From Dromaius novaehollandiae (lineage: Eukaryota; Chordata; Aves; Casuariiformes; Dromaiidae), in contig NC_088112.1 in assembly GCF_036370855.1 (NCBI RefSeq), positions 19,460,469-19,524,468 on the forward strand: a stretch of 64,000 bases of DNA, written 5' to 3'. The notes under the pieces are model-generated. The model saw only the letters and a list, made by a program, of their open reading frames with translations. It was not told where the DNA came from and did not search any database. Shown here one piece after another: positions 26,501 to 39,000 of this stretch (position 1 is the first letter of the stretch; every line of letters begins with the position of its first letter). The position numbers and the translations under genes are program-made.

Positions 26501-28319
26501 GGGAGCTCTTGGATATGGGACAGACTCTTGGATAATCTTTAACAAGTCTCTGAAGAAGTGCTGCCAGCTAAGTCTTTCTGTACTGCTGGGTATGCTTGGT
26601 CTTCTCCAGCCTGCACAACCCTGCACGTCCTTCAGGTGCAGGGCAGGCACTTGGGGAGCGACGCCGCAACGAAGGCTGGTTATCGTGCGCAGAAGGTGGG
26701 AACGAGATGGGGCGGCTGTGTCCGATTTCTCGCAGTTTGTTCTCCAAAGTCTGCCGGTGTGCGGGGAGCTGGGAAGGAGACCTGACCACGTCATGCCTGC
26801 GAGCCTACCAGCCTCTCCCTCCAAAGCCGAGGTGCTAGCGCAAAGCCAGGCCCATAGGCCACAGCAACAGCCTCCGCCGCCGACCTCCTCCCACAGCATC
26901 AGGGCTCCCGAGCATCACTTGCATTTCCAAATCGCTTTAGCAACAACTGCCTGCCTTTTCCGAAAGATCCAACTGCCAGGAGAGGCTGCCAAAGACCTTT
27001 GGAAAGAATCAGCAGCCGGACATATTTCTGTCCCCATGAGTGAAAGCGGCGGAGCCCTGAGTTTTGGGGGAGACTTCTAAGGAGGCTCTCAGAGAGTCGA
27101 AGCTCGGTGACAGTTCCAGGCTGTTCATCACTGGTCCCAGTCCCAGTCCCACTGCCAACACAGGAGACCCGCGCATCATGGTGTTTGGCATTTGTATTAT
27201 TTTATCAGCCCTGCTTTCTTCTCATGCTGATTCCTTGTTTTATTTCAACAGAAAAAAAATGACCAGTTCATCACATTGATTCTCCAAAGTGCCATCCTTG
27301 CTTGATTTTTTCAGATTATTATTTAGGGGAAAAAAAAAAAAAAAGCTCATGTTTACCTCCTCAGGGATGCGGCAGTGCCCTGCTACCCACCTGTTTCTCA
27401 TCCATTTCGTTGTCTACAAGCCAGGCTGTAGCACCCTGCACTGAGGACGAGATGGGCTTAGTGAATTTGCTGGTGAGCAGGGCTGCAGAGAGCTTGGCCC
27501 AGCTTTTCTCCTGACCACACAGGAATGAGAATGGGGGTTGCACTGAGGAGCCAAGCCTGCCTGGGCTTTTCCATCCAAAGACCTCTGGAGCATGGCCTAA
27601 ATTCACACTTGAGCACATGATTGTGTGGAAAACCTGTGGAAAGCGGGCAAGTCTGGCCAGAGAAGTGGGCTGGAGTGGTGAGACACTCTCCATCAACTGC
27701 CTGTGATGAAGAGGGACCACGTTGTCATTAATACACGTCAACTCACAGCAAAGTCCCTCCGTGCATCGGCCTCACTGGTTATACCACTGCCACGCAAAGC
27801 CCGGAGTTACGGGAGCATCCCGGGTTCACACGGGGAGAGGGAGCTGCAGAGCCCTCACTACTGGTGAGAGGCAGAAAAGGCAGAGGGGATCCACCTCAGG
27901 CAGCCAAACCTCCGGCTGGACTTACACAAATGGTTTTTTTTTACTTGCAAAATGCCAGTTGTTTTAGCTGCAGAATGAACCAGTTTTCTTAGGAAAACTG
28001 AGAATAACAATAACCCTCAATATACACTGGTAATTAAGCTTTTATCCTAAATAGAGAAAATAATTAGCATACTTATTACTCAGAAGAAAATTCTATTTTA
28101 TGATTGATTACAACCTATTATTCCTCCATCAAACATTCCAAGTCTGCATTGTTAGTTCATTCATTTAATTATATTTTTTAAAGATGTTACATATGCTTTC
28201 CAGCCCAAGGGGGAAAACCGAGGGTAGGAAAAATACCATTCATCACCAACGCACAGCTCAGCAGAAAAAGGACAACGGAGACGTGGAGCACCCATCCCGT
28301 CGGCAGAAGACGGGGCTTA
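17503..28319. other. Intergenic, no gene recognised
   Basis: This is about 10.8 kb of noncoding sequence. The largest frame is 225 codons (26403-27080, +), of low-complexity and irregular composition, with no domain, signal peptide or membrane pattern that I can recognise. A run of 18 G lies at 19469-19486. AT-rich stretches at about 24000-24600 and 27960-28190 contain TAATTA words. I recognise no transposon. Confidence 0.55.
19469..19486 (+). repeat. Poly(G) run of 18
   Basis: This is an uninterrupted G18 homopolymer. Long G-runs can form quadruplexes and are length-unstable, and they are prone to sequencing error, so the exact length is uncertain. Confidence 0.9.
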
Positions 28320-29470
28320 ATTAACAAGCACACAGAGGGGTTTTGCACATAAAAAAGCACCAGGGGAAAGGAGGCGGGAGCCCCATCGGCGTTGGACCCA
28401 CGAGCACCCGCGCGGGGCCGGCGCCGACCTCCGAGCGCGCCGCAGACGCTCCTGGGCACTTTGTCTGCCTACTGTCGTGGGAGGTGAAGGGCAACGACTT
28501 ACCTCCATCCTTAATCACTCTAAATTATAGTCATTTTTATCTAATTGCTTCAGTGCTTTGTTCTGTGGGAGTTTCGTTGCTGTGGTTACTGGGCAAGCGT
28601 AAACAGCTATCAATTACCCTCCCAGTATACTTTAAAAAGAAAACTCTCAAAGTCTGCAAAGGAGACCCTCACTTAAATACTACCTTCACACACACATAGG
28701 ATATTTTTTTTTGGTTGAAAACATGAAGCCACAGGTCCAAGAAAACACGCCAGAACGAACGAAAGAGAAAATAGCTATAAAATATAGGGCAGCCTACACG
28801 CAGTAGTAGTTGCCTGTCTTGGACAGCGCGGATGACCGGTGAAGCAAGTGACACCTCGGTGGCCTCCCGGCGCTGCCCCAGGTCCCGGAACTCTGGGACA
28901 TGCCGGCAGTCGCTTGCGTGATAGGAGGCAGCACCAGGCTGCCGGAGCCGGGGAGCTTCCTAGCAGGCTGCCCTCGTGTGCACGGGGGTATTTACCCCCG
29001 TATCCGCAGGGTAAATACCCGCCTAGCTGCAGCTCCTAGCACGGAGCCGGCTTTGCAGCGCGGCTCTGCAGAGGGGTTTCGCACAGGTGGGGACACGCGG
29101 AGGGAGAGGGAGGCTGGCCCAGAGCGCGGGAGCCTGGGCCAGGCCTTTGGGAGAAGAGAGCGGCGCCGGGACGAGCGCGGGCAGGCACGGGGAGGCACGC
29201 CGGCGGCGGGGCGCGCGGGAGGACCAACCCCAGCTGCACGCTGGGATTTTGCACGTATGACACATTTTACAGGTCGTCTTTCCGGTGCAAAACCCCTCCC
29301 ACGACGCAACCGAAAAGCCCCAGGCCGCGGGCGATTTGCAGAGCGTCCGCGTGCCAGCACGGGGCCGGCACCGCTGCAGACGCTCCTCGGCAAACGGGCA
29401 CCGCTCCCGGGGCCAGCGAGCAAACGGGTCACGGGGGCATTGCTCCTGCTGCCGTTACCCATGTTAAACA
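28320..29470. other. Orphan CpG-rich block with internal repeats
   Basis: The sequence is strongly GC- and CpG-rich at about 28370-28460 and especially 28840-29470, resembling a CpG island, but no gene starts here that I can recognise. It carries internal repeats. A 14-mer starting GAGGGGTTTT lies at 28335-28348, near-identical at 29071-29084, and inverted exactly at 29285-29298. The collinear words AGCAC, GGGGCCGGC and GCAGACGCTCCT occur in the same order at 28403-28453 and 29356-29387. Open frames on both strands (up to 212 codons) are a product of the GC content. It could be a lncRNA promoter or an enhancer island for CXCL14, about 7 kb away. Confidence 0.5.
28982..29020. promoter_or_regulatory. 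Paired palindromes with forkhead-type cores
   Basis: A perfect inverted repeat lies at 28982-29001: 9-bp arms ACGGGGGTA / TACCCCCGT with a TT spacer. Eight bases later comes GGGTAAATACCC (29009-29020), a smaller palindrome. The core of the first reads TATTTAC (28989-28995) and the core of the second reads GTAAATA (29011-29017). These are opposite orientations of the forkhead (FOX) consensus TRTTTAC. They sit inside the CpG-rich block. That this is a FOX-bound element is inference. Confidence 0.4.
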
Positions 29471-32400
29471 GCAGCTCGTCCCATAAACAGCTCGGTACCC
29501 GCCAAGGCGGGACAGCCTGACCTCTGGCAGCTCCCTCGCAGCCCAGACGCAGCATCTGGCGCGTGCGACGCTGAGGCTGAACTCTCTGCCGCCTGCCAAC
29601 TCCCGAAAACGTCATTGCCCTCTCCCTCAAAAATCAGTTTCCTTTAATTAAGGCTTGTAAAACCACTGCAACACCAACATCTGCCGCAGACCCGTCCTCT
29701 CCAGGCCCCCCCGGAGCGCCGTGGCCTGCCGGGACGGGAGCTGCCCACGCGACGTGCCCCCGGCCGCGCTGAGCGTGGATGTGCCGAACCCCTCCTGGAA
29801 CCACTCAAGCACATTCCCTCCTCCCCTGCGAGCGTGCTTGAAATTATGCCCAGCTCTGCTGAGCTGGGAAAAAGATAAATGCCAGGAACCGATCTTCTTG
29901 TGCCTGAAGCGCTGCGTTTCTCGCTGTTACAGTCCTCCGTCTCCACGAGAGCTCACCTGGCTTGGATTAGAAACAGGTTCGGATGCTGATCTCATTCAAT
30001 TCTGTATTGTCACAAAAATAAAACACCTTGTGGTTCACTTTTACGATCCCCCAAGCTTCTGAATGTAGATGGGTTGGCAGAGGATCCACTTTCTTTTCAG
30101 AGAGAAGTGGCATTAATCAGGGCAGAAAGAGGCTGCCTGGAATTTATTACGTATAGTAACACTCCAGTCTATCAAAAAAGCCTGTCATTTGGAAAGGTGA
30201 CACCTACAGAGTGCCCAAAACTACCCTCTCCAGAAGAAAAAAATAACACTCTGAAGAGCTAATCAGGAAGGCACAATTTGTCTCTAATCTTGGGGCAAAA
30301 GAAAGGTTTTCCATTCAATCATCTTTGTGTTATTCAGGCTACATAACGCTCTTACTGTACATCTGGCACTGAGCGCCGTGCAAGAAAGCAGTATCCTTGC
30401 CTGGGAGCTCGCAGTCCAACGGAGATTAAAAAGCGCTCGGGGAAGGGAGAACGCGAAGACGACACTGAAAGGAAATGAGCCGGGGAAAGACGAAGCTTGG
30501 CAGGACGAGCGAGAGGAGGCGGCGGGGGGACGGCTGCCAGGCAGGCAGCAGACCGCGCGGGAGGCCACGCGGAGAGCCAGCGGCTCCGACGCCCTCGCTC
30601 CCGGGAGCCGTCTCACCTGGAGATCCGCGATGGAGGGACCTCGCCGAGCTGTTTTCCAGATAACGCTAGCTCAGCGATGGGGAATATTCGGTTCTTCCCC
30701 AAGGGGCAGGTACCCACGCTACAACGCGAATCTCAACCCCCCGTGAAAGACCAGGCTCGCACACGGCCACCCCAGAGCTGCCCTCAAGCCATCTTTCAGA
30801 AGCAAGCCAGCTTCATGATTAAGGGCAAAACAAACACCGATGTCCGCTCGCAACCTAAACGCCTAGTAAAGGGCTTGTATAAAGTGTATACTTGCATGTG
30901 ACAATAAATGCTAAGTTACAGCACGCAAAGAAATGAGTCAGTAGAAAGTTAAACACAACCCACTATTTTTTTAACCTAAAAGCAGGATTAACCCTTCTGT
31001 GCGTCTTCAAAGGCGATTCTTAGATCCCCTATAGAAAGAAGCAGTTCTGCACTTGGCCAGGTTAGTGCAGTGCTATTTACTCATTCATGACAAGGAGCTT
31101 CAAAGACGGCTCGCAGACGCATGGCAGCAGTCCCAAACCAGACCTACTCATCCCGAACCTGGCAAACCACTCCTCCGTGGTCAACAATTTAAGCCTACGA
31201 AGAGCGTTGTCTTAAAACTAACCCCAAGAGAAGGAACAGCGTCTAGAATGTAATCTCATAATGGAAATAATAATAAAGAATATCAAAAGAAAGCGGCGAG
31301 GGCAGAAACAACGCGACCCTTCTTGTGCAGAATTCCTCCATTGTGAAACTTCACGGAAGGGAACGCAGCTGTTTTCCCTGAAATATGTTTCATCTTTCCA
31401 GAGACAAAAGATGAAATCCAAAGCTTTGACTTTCAACTTACGACGGACAAAACCATAAAGTGACGACACAACTACTGTTCAGAGCTATTAAACAGGAAAA
31501 AAAAAGCCATTCAGAGTTAAAGGTGAAAACGCAGACTCGACCACAACCTTTAACACGTCCTCTGGTGACTAACGGCAGCGCCCAGGGAGCAAAGTTGCAA
31601 CATGCTCCCGAAATCTGAGGCAGCTCTCCAGTTGCTTCAAGTTGGGGACCGAGTTTCTTCCTTGCTCTTTCAGGGCGCCTGGAGCTCGTGTGCTGCACGT
31701 GGGGGAATGCAGCATCTCTCCTGCACAACACCTTGCACCTGACACCGGACACAAAACATCACCCAAGAGGCAAAAAAACTAAAGTACAAGACTCAGGAAA
31801 AAACCTATGCACAATATGAAATGCATCTGTACCTCAACCTTACTGCCCAATTTCCTAGCACACGCCTAAGTCAAATTCCTCTCCTAAATTTCTGACACGC
31901 TGCGCAGGGATTATGTCACGCCACTTCAAACGTTTAATCTTTTCCTTGACGGGCTGATTGGGATGTTCTGGTACGTGAAGCGCAGCTGAGCCATTCACAA
32001 CGGTTTGCCTCAACAGCAGTGAGCAAGCCGCAGCTTCGTGGCCAATTTACAAATACTTCTTGCAATGATTGGCACTTCTCATCTTTCCTGCAGGAAACAT
32101 CCCGTGAGATTTTGAAGGACAGTTAGTACAAATTGCAGTTGATGCTATACTCCAAATAACCACCATAACTGCAATAGGCAATAGTGACATATTTCCAGTA
32201 ACAGTTACAATTTTAATAACACATGTTCTGGTCAGTGGGATGCAATGGGATACACAGGGGACCCTCTCTGTCCCAGGTCAGCCCAACACCACGTGCCCCA
32301 GCAGCAAAGGAAAATCGCACCCCGAGGGATGCTCGGAGACAGCCAGCACCAGAGCTTGGTAGGACTGAGCACAGTCCATGTCCAAGCCTTGTTCCAGCAA

Positions 32401-35400
32401 AAAGGCTTTTTTTTTTTGGATAAACTCTTCTGTTTCAGTGCTTCCACTTCTAAGGACCTCCTGTACGGCAGCATTTGTTTGGGTTTTGTCTTAGAGTGTA
32501 AACATTTCATTTTCGCTCAGCTGAGTGTTAGTCTCAGCTTGAAACATTTCTCCTTCCAGCTGGCCTAAACTGGAGAAGCTTTTGCTTTTCAAGGCAATCC
32601 GCTTGCAAAACCTGCACGTTCTTATTTTTGGAAGGGACGGCCACTAACCCCCAGCTCAAGCACCTCTCACACGGTTCTCACATTTAGTCTATGCCGCAAG
32701 TCACCAAATTACAGCCGACCTCGCCAGAAGCTCCGCTTTCACCCTCGGAGGCAAAGCCAGGCTTCACCCTCGGTTTGCCAAGGCGCCTTATGCTGGGGCA
32801 GAGACCTGAAAAGAATATTTAATCAGACGAGACGCCAGGCCTGTCAGTGATGACAATGTCCCTCTAATTAGCTAGACAAAGAGGGTAATATGCTACGAGT
32901 AAAGATACCGCTGTGCTCCCCCAGGGACGCGCACGGCGGAGCTGAGGACAATGTGGGGACCTCCATGGTCACCGCCGTTACGCAACATTCCCTTTGCAGG
33001 GGGCACAACCAAGCCCTGGCTAATTAATATATGATGGGGCAGTTTTGTGATGGCCGGCGGGGCTGAAATGAACGCTTTGACCTCCCGTCGCCCCCCAGGC
33101 AGCTGACGGGCCCCAGGGCAGCCGTTTTGCCCAGGCGGTCCCAGCAGCACGTTCACCCTGGTCTGGACCTACCACGGCAGCTCCTCACAGCTGGACGGGG
33201 CAGCAGCAAGGGGAGGTTGCCCCATCGTCCTGCCCCACATCACCGCTCCAGCTTCTTCCCCCTGCTCCCCTGCTTCTATTACAGCACCCAGCTGGGCTGG
33301 GGGCACCAGATTTGGTCCCTGAAGGGCTCTGAGCACTTGTCCCCCAGGAGGACATCTGCTCTGCGTGACATCTGCCCTGCGTGTGCCGACGTGCCTGGCT
33401 CGGCGCTGGCTGCAGGAGCCCTCCGAGCACCGAGCCAGGGCAGCGCTCCCCGTCACCGCCCCGCGCCGGTCCCCGTCCTCGCCAGCCCCCGGCAGAGACG
33501 CACGCGCCGAGGCCGAAGGGATCGCTGGGGGATGCTGCACACGCGTGAAGCACCGGCGTGTGCTGCTCAGCCTGGCGCGTGCTCGCACAAAGAACACGAG
33601 CTAATGAAGTATGTCTGGGATTATCGGGTTTTCTTTCCCTGCGGACTACGGTGTATTCCGCACAGACGTCTCCTTTGCCTCAATCCTTTGCTTACTCCTC
33701 TTCCGCGATCGCCATCCTGTTATTCAGACACAGCAGCTCCAGGTCTCCGAGACAGCTGCACACGGCGACCAAAATCTGTCCCACCAGACGAGACACCTTT
33801 GCGCTATCAGAAATAATCACCATCAAAGTCAGCGCTAGACACAAAGATGCTGCTGGGCCGCGTAACGAGTGGTTACCGTGTTCACACGCGCATACAAACA
33901 CACACGTAGGTACCAGCTTCTCCACGTCAGCTAGAACCGAATCAGAGCGGTACTTTGCTTTCTCCATAGCGAATTCACTCGGCTTATAGCCAGCCTGGCT
34001 TTGAATGACACCAAAAGCCATACAAGCAGCACGGATTCACTTCTAGAAAGCTCAAGAATTTCCTTCAATTTTCACCCAGACCGTGCGCGAGCGTCCTGCC
34101 CTGGGGGAAGCGCCGACGTAGCTAAGGCTGCACCCAAGCGCGTGTTAGTGGGGGGGGGGAAATGCCTCCCCCTTCCCACACTTTTTCCCCTCCACTTTGG
34201 GATGAACAGGATCTGCAAAGAAGGTTGTGGAGGAGAAAACAACCCCAGGTCGCAGGAGCCTGGGATTACGGCACCTGGTTGGGATGGGAGGGAATTTTTT
34301 AAGCTGTCTGCCCCGTCCCCAGCGAGCGCCCTCGCCGCCAGGCCAGCACGTATTCGGAAATGAGTCTTTTCCACTTTCCCGCGGTACTCAGTCTGCCTCA
34401 TAGGAGCAATCAGATCCTGAAAACACCTTTGGGAAACTTGAACCCAGATCTCCCATATTTGAGGCAAACGTTTTTAATCGCCAGGCTGCAGGACAACCCT
34501 CTCGTTAGCCCTGTTACCACTGAGCGATGCCCACAGAGCCCGGCGGGATGCTTTTACAGCCCCCAGCTCACACTGCTCATCTGCGACACAGGTGACCAAA
34601 GTCAGCACATGAGTTCACCCGGGAAGGGGTCTCTCACCCCAAAAGCTCCCCACCGCGCTCCTGAGCCCCCACCGGGCCCCTCCTTCCCGCGGGAGACGCG
34701 GCCCCGTCCAGGCACGTCCCGCAGGGAAAGCGCCGGCGAGAACCGGGCAGCCGCGGCTGTGCGCGACGTGCAGTGCGCGGTGCGGCTGTACTCGCACAGC
34801 CTGCCAACAGCCGGGCAGGGGACGCGGCCCAGCACCGCCGCTGCCAATGAGCAGCGGCAGCAAATGCACCGTGTGGGAAACTTGAACTGAAACCGGAGCT
34901 CGGGGCGTGCGGCGGGTTATTCCCACGCACGGCCTGGACCGGCAGTTTAGGGTGTTTTTAGCGTTTATGGTTATGATTAAAGGATGTCGTTAATGGGAAT
35001 GTTTAATTCCTTGGCTGCTTGTTATATAGCTTCCAACTGTCTCTGGCCGTGTGACCGCGTGTGAGCTGGATGTACAAAACGCTGCGGGAAAGGCGGTTGC
35101 ACTGGGTACATGAGCAGGGAACGTAGTCAAAGCTGTTTTGGGAGAATGGCTGAGACTCAGCGGGGCTCAGCGGAAGCATTTGCTAACAACATATTTCACA
35201 TACATTACTACAAGGGAGATTAGAGACCCAGCCCTCATTTTCACCCATTTCAGTCACGTAGGCATAAAACTAGATTTTAAAGATGCTGTTTTAGCTGTGT
35301 CTGAAATCAGAAGCCGCATTCGAGAGGGAGAACACGCACACACCTTCATCCAGTTCGCGTGCATTGTTACCCTGCTCCGGACGCGTTGCTTGAGCATTTG

Positions 35401-35655
35401 TTAAAGCAGCCCTAAATCGATATTCTTACACGAATCATTCCGTATGCTGAGCCCACCTAACAATGCCCTTGGAAAAAAAGGATCCCTATTTAATTCACTA
35501 AAGTTTCCTTTAGAGCTGGAAACCCAGGAGAGCTGGGAAACCACGTTAAAGCAAGCAGGTCGCCTTCCTCACCAGGTGAAATTTCAGCACACCTAATTGT
35601 CAAGACGAGCGGGGATTTCCGCGGTGCTCTGGCTTCCCCCTCGCTCTTTCCAACC
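29471..35655. other. Intergenic, upstream flank of CXCL14
   Basis: No gene is recognised. GC-rich patches at about 30400-30660, 33400-33560 and 34590-34900 alternate with ordinary sequence. A 229-codon frame (33127-33816, +) crosses one of these and shows no domain. An AT-rich stretch at 34940-35040 (TTTATGG, TTAATGGG, TTTAATTCC words) looks like non-repetitive regulatory-type DNA, but conservation cannot be judged from one sequence. Confidence 0.5.
33351..33382 (+). repeat. Two-copy 16-bp tandem repeat
   Basis: GACATCTGCTCTGCGT (33351-33366) is followed directly by GACATCTGCCCTGCGT (33367-33382), with one mismatch. Each unit contains CATCTG, an E-box of the kind bound by proneural bHLH proteins. 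It is too short for any repeat-family assignment. Confidence 0.9.
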
Positions 35656-35659
35656 GTGC

Positions 35660-35706
35660 CTTTTTCTTTCTTTCTTTCTTTCTTTCCCCCCCCCCCGCCC
35701 CCCTTG
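35660..35706 (+). repeat. TTTC/C polypyrimidine tract upstream of CXCL14
   Basis: A TTTC microsatellite of about six units runs directly into a C homopolymer broken by a single G. This makes about 47 bases of pyrimidine some 240 bp upstream of the likely CXCL14 transcription start. Such tracts can adopt triplex (H-DNA) structure and are length-polymorphic. Any promoter role is inference. Confidence 0.85.
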
Positions 35707-35708
35707 CC

Positions 35709-35997
35709 CGGCGCTGCCCTGCAGAGCGGCGCCGCTGCCGCCCCCGGCAGCCGCCCGAGCCCCGCTGCCGCCGGGGCGCCGCGTCCGTCCCCGGGGCCGG
35801 CCCGACCCGCCCGTCCCCTCCCTCGCTGCCTCCCTCCCGGGGCTGGGAAGCGGCAGCGAGCCGCCGGGCTGCTCTGCATATTAATGAGTGGGAGCCGGGG
35901 CAGCGGGAGCGGCTTTAAAGGCGGACAGGCGGCGGCGAGCGGCAGAGCGCGCAGCGGCGGCGGCAGCGCCGACACCCCCGACCCCCCCGGTCCCACC
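35709..35997 (+). promoter_or_regulatory. CXCL14 core promoter and 5' UTR
   Basis: The sequence is very GC/CpG-rich with GGGGC and GCCCC Sp1-type words. Two AT islands break the GC run: TGCATATTAATGAG at 35875-35888, which resembles POU/homeodomain sites, and CTTTAAAG at 35913-35920, a TATA-like box. A TATA-type start would fall near 35943-35950, giving a 5' UTR of about 50 bases that ends in CCCACC directly before the ATG, a good Kozak context. The upstream frame is open without a stop but has no CXCL14-like residues, so no N-terminal extension is called. Confidence 0.65.
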
Positions 35998-36061
35998 ATG
36001 AAGCTCCTGACAGCGGCTTTGCTCCTGCTGTTCATCGCCATGTGCTTAGCCAGCGCGGAAG
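35998..36061 (+). CDS. CXCL14: CXCL14 coding exon 1
   Basis: The exon encodes the signal peptide, residues 1-21 plus the first base of Gly22. The donor is G|GTGAGT at 36061/36062. The ATG is preceded by ACC. Confidence 0.95.
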
Positions 36062-39000
36062 GTGAGTTAGTTCATTCCACCTCTTCCCACCCAAACCTGC
36101 CTTCCCCAATTTTTCCCTTTCCCCGTAATCTTTGTTCGGCCTCGGACTAGACCCGGGGAGGATTTCGCATCCCACCGCACCCGGGGAAGGGTGATGCATT
36201 GACCCTGGGGCGCAAGGTAGCCGCAAGCTTTTTTTTAAAGGTAATTTTAAGTGACAAAGTTGTCCCGCTATTGCTAGCCAAGCAGCCCAAACGCACGGTC
36301 CGAGAGACCACAGCGCGGTCTCCCTTTTTCAGGAGCATGACTCAAATGTCTCCTTTAAATTGGTGGTGGTTTTCGTAGAAAATAGAGCAGACTTTAATTT
36401 GATGGGTTAGCATGAATTTCACCGAATTTACCAGTGTGTATTTTATGTATAAAAATGGCAAAAAAAAAAAAAGGCTTTTGAATGGCTGAGAAGGCATCAG
36501 AGCACCCGTGAGAAGAAAAAAAAATTAGAAGTGACTTCAAGTCCTACAAATTCTAATTGAGAAACAAGTGAAACGAGAAAATAACTAAGAATTGCATTTG
36601 CTTATTCAGTTTAAAGTGAGTTTGACTCTTTCATTTTGCTTCTGTTAAAAATAATTACATTAATCACAGCAGGTGCACTTTAAAAAGCATCATATTGGCT
36701 AAGCCTCCGAACGCGAGCCTCGGTGCTCTAAAACATTTCTCAGGGAGCTACTATATTTTTCTGGGATAAGAGAAAATATTACTGTTAAGCTCAACAGCAC
36801 TAGGAAATTCAGCTTTTCTGCCAAGGCTCACAAGATCGAACCGAAGCTCGTACGCACACGTATGCTGCCAGGGAAGGGACGCTTGGTATGCGGGAGGCTT
36901 TGCAGGCGCGTGAGTAAGTGCTTTCTCTTGTAGGAGTAAAGTGCAAATGTTCAAGAAAAGGCCCTAAAATACGATTCTCTAATGTACGGAAGCTGGAAAT
37001 AAAGCCGAGGTACCCCTTCTGCGTGGAAGAGATGATCATGTAAGTTTTACTACATTTTTTTCCTTCTTTTTTGCTTTCCTATCAGCTCAGTTGCATTACC
37101 CTACATTGCAAGTTCCCTCTTTGTTCTTCGGTTTTATCATGCCCTGCCATGCTGATTTCCTGCAATAACCATTTGCTATATTAGATGTAATAAGTGCAAA
37201 TCTGAACAAAAACCCAGCTATCATTTTTCAACATAGTTGCCTGCTCAGAGAAATACTTATGAAACAGATAGTAATAAAAGGCTAATCATTAGTTCAGCTG
37301 AAGATAGGGACCAAATTCTACTCCAAGCTGCCCGATATAAAATCCAGAACAATTTACTCAAGTTATTTGGGACATGCAGAGTAAACACAAGAGCAGGATT
37401 TGGTCCATGGTGGTTTCTGCAAGGAAGAGTTACCCTAACCAGTCAAATTTTTGCCTACACTGTGCCAAAGCAATCTCCTGGCATTTCATGGGATCACCTA
37501 GTGCAGAAGAAAACACTTTCCTCCTAGCCTCACCGCGAAGCGATGACTAACACTGCAGCGAAACCCCAAAGAGATGCAGTGAGAAGCCGAAATGAGGCAG
37601 GCAGGGGGATCTTTGACATCGCTGGTGACTGGTTCAAGAGAAGCGCTTTCCCCCCCATCTCAAATACGGCTGATCTGCGATTCTTTTCCTGTCCTGTTTT
37701 GGATACCTTAAGATCGCACACAAACCACCAGCCCACCCACGGGACCGAGTAACACCCTGAAGGGCAGATCAGCCAAAACTGCACCCAACTGTGTCATCTA
37801 AGAGGGGAAAAATGGGTCCCGAGAGAGTGTGCTCTCAGCTGACCAGCACAAACAAGGAGGCACTGATCCTGCCCGCTCCGACATGAACGGCCGGACTCAG
37901 CAGACAGCAGGGACAGAGCGTGCTGGCCTCACTCGAGACCCTCCACGTTTACACCAGCATAACCAAGAGCAGCATTTAGCCCGGGGAGCATCGCGCCCGT
38001 CCCTTTGCAGCCAGAACCGGCCAGCAGCAACCCGACCAGATCATCTGCATCTGGAGCATCCCCGTCTGAATCGGTCCCACGAATCAGCCTGCTGCCGTTT
38101 TACTTTGTTTGCTCTGACCTTTAAATAGCACAAGTATGGTACAGGGGGGCACCAACTCTTCTGATCCCGCACCAGCCATTTGGGCGCAAACACGTCAAGC
38201 AAACATCTTAAATAAACAGCACTGACCTCTTGCAGGGGATTGAATCACCACCGTTTTGCCCTCTGCCTGGGAAGGAGCCCCAGGCGACGCAGCGCCGATA
38301 TCTGTGTCTGCGTCCCACCCCCTGGAAAGGGCACCCTCGTGCTCGCTCCCGGGTGCAGCCGGGCGGTTTCCTATCTCATGCCAATCACCTGGCCTTAACA
38401 AAAGCAGCGGAAGCGCTGCAGCAGCGTGAAAGCAATGCAAGAATTTGCTGCTCGAGATTTCCCTCCGTGCCTGGAAGGCTCGACTGTTGTCTGGGAAGCG
38501 AGCGGGAGCGTTTCCCCCAGAGCAGGATGCCAACAGAGGCTGCATGGCAAAGCGTTGTCAGGAAAACAATAACGGGCTTTTCTAGGCTAGGTCTAGGAGA
38601 GACATCTGCTCAAAAGCAGCTGGGCCAGGCTTGGCGGCCAAGAGGGAGGGGAATGCACAGGGAGAAAATAAACCTCATTAATGCAACTTTTTGCTTTCAA
38701 TCAGAAAGTCAGGAAAGCATCCGAACTGCTTCAGCCCGCGCCGAAATGCCTTGCGAGAGCGGGCTGCTGTTCCAGCCAGACTTGCTGGGCAGCTATGCAA
38801 ATTCAGAGTAATGTTATTCAGGAGAAGGGAGATGCTCCGGGTTTGCACCCAGCTCCTGGGACAGAGCTGTCCCACAACTCTCGCGTTGCCGGGAAGGATC
38901 GCTCCTGCTTACGCCCACGGGGAACAAGGGCCAGGGGAAGGCTCGTACACCGGCATCGGTGCCTTTCCAGGCTACCACGGTAGAGTCTGAAGTCAGTACT

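Noticed and set aside
26403-27080. 225-codon open frame on the + strand
   Set aside because: The translation has no recognisable domain, its composition is irregular, and no splice or promoter context supports it. Overlapping frames of similar quality exist on both strands.
28821-28829. REST/NRSF right half-site GGACAGCGC
   Set aside because: Only the right half matches. The left half of the 21-bp element is absent at the normal spacing.
28992-29630. 212-codon minus-strand frame and other frames in the CpG-rich block
   Set aside because: Several frames on both strands are open at once, as expected from GC content alone. No conserved domain is seen.
33127-33816. 229-codon open frame in GC-rich DNA
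   Set aside because: Stop codons are rare in this GC-rich patch. The translation is Arg/Pro/Ala-rich with no family motif.
1-35600. SLC25A48 exons, expected upstream of CXCL14 by human synteny
   Set aside because: I found no mitochondrial-carrier motif in the open frames of either strand. The gene probably lies beyond the left edge. Short exons could still have been missed by eye.
35656-35997. In-frame N-terminal extension of CXCL14
   Set aside because: The frame is open upstream of the ATG, but it would start before the TATA-like box and encodes Pro/Arg-rich sequence. The ATG at 35998 gives the expected signal peptide.
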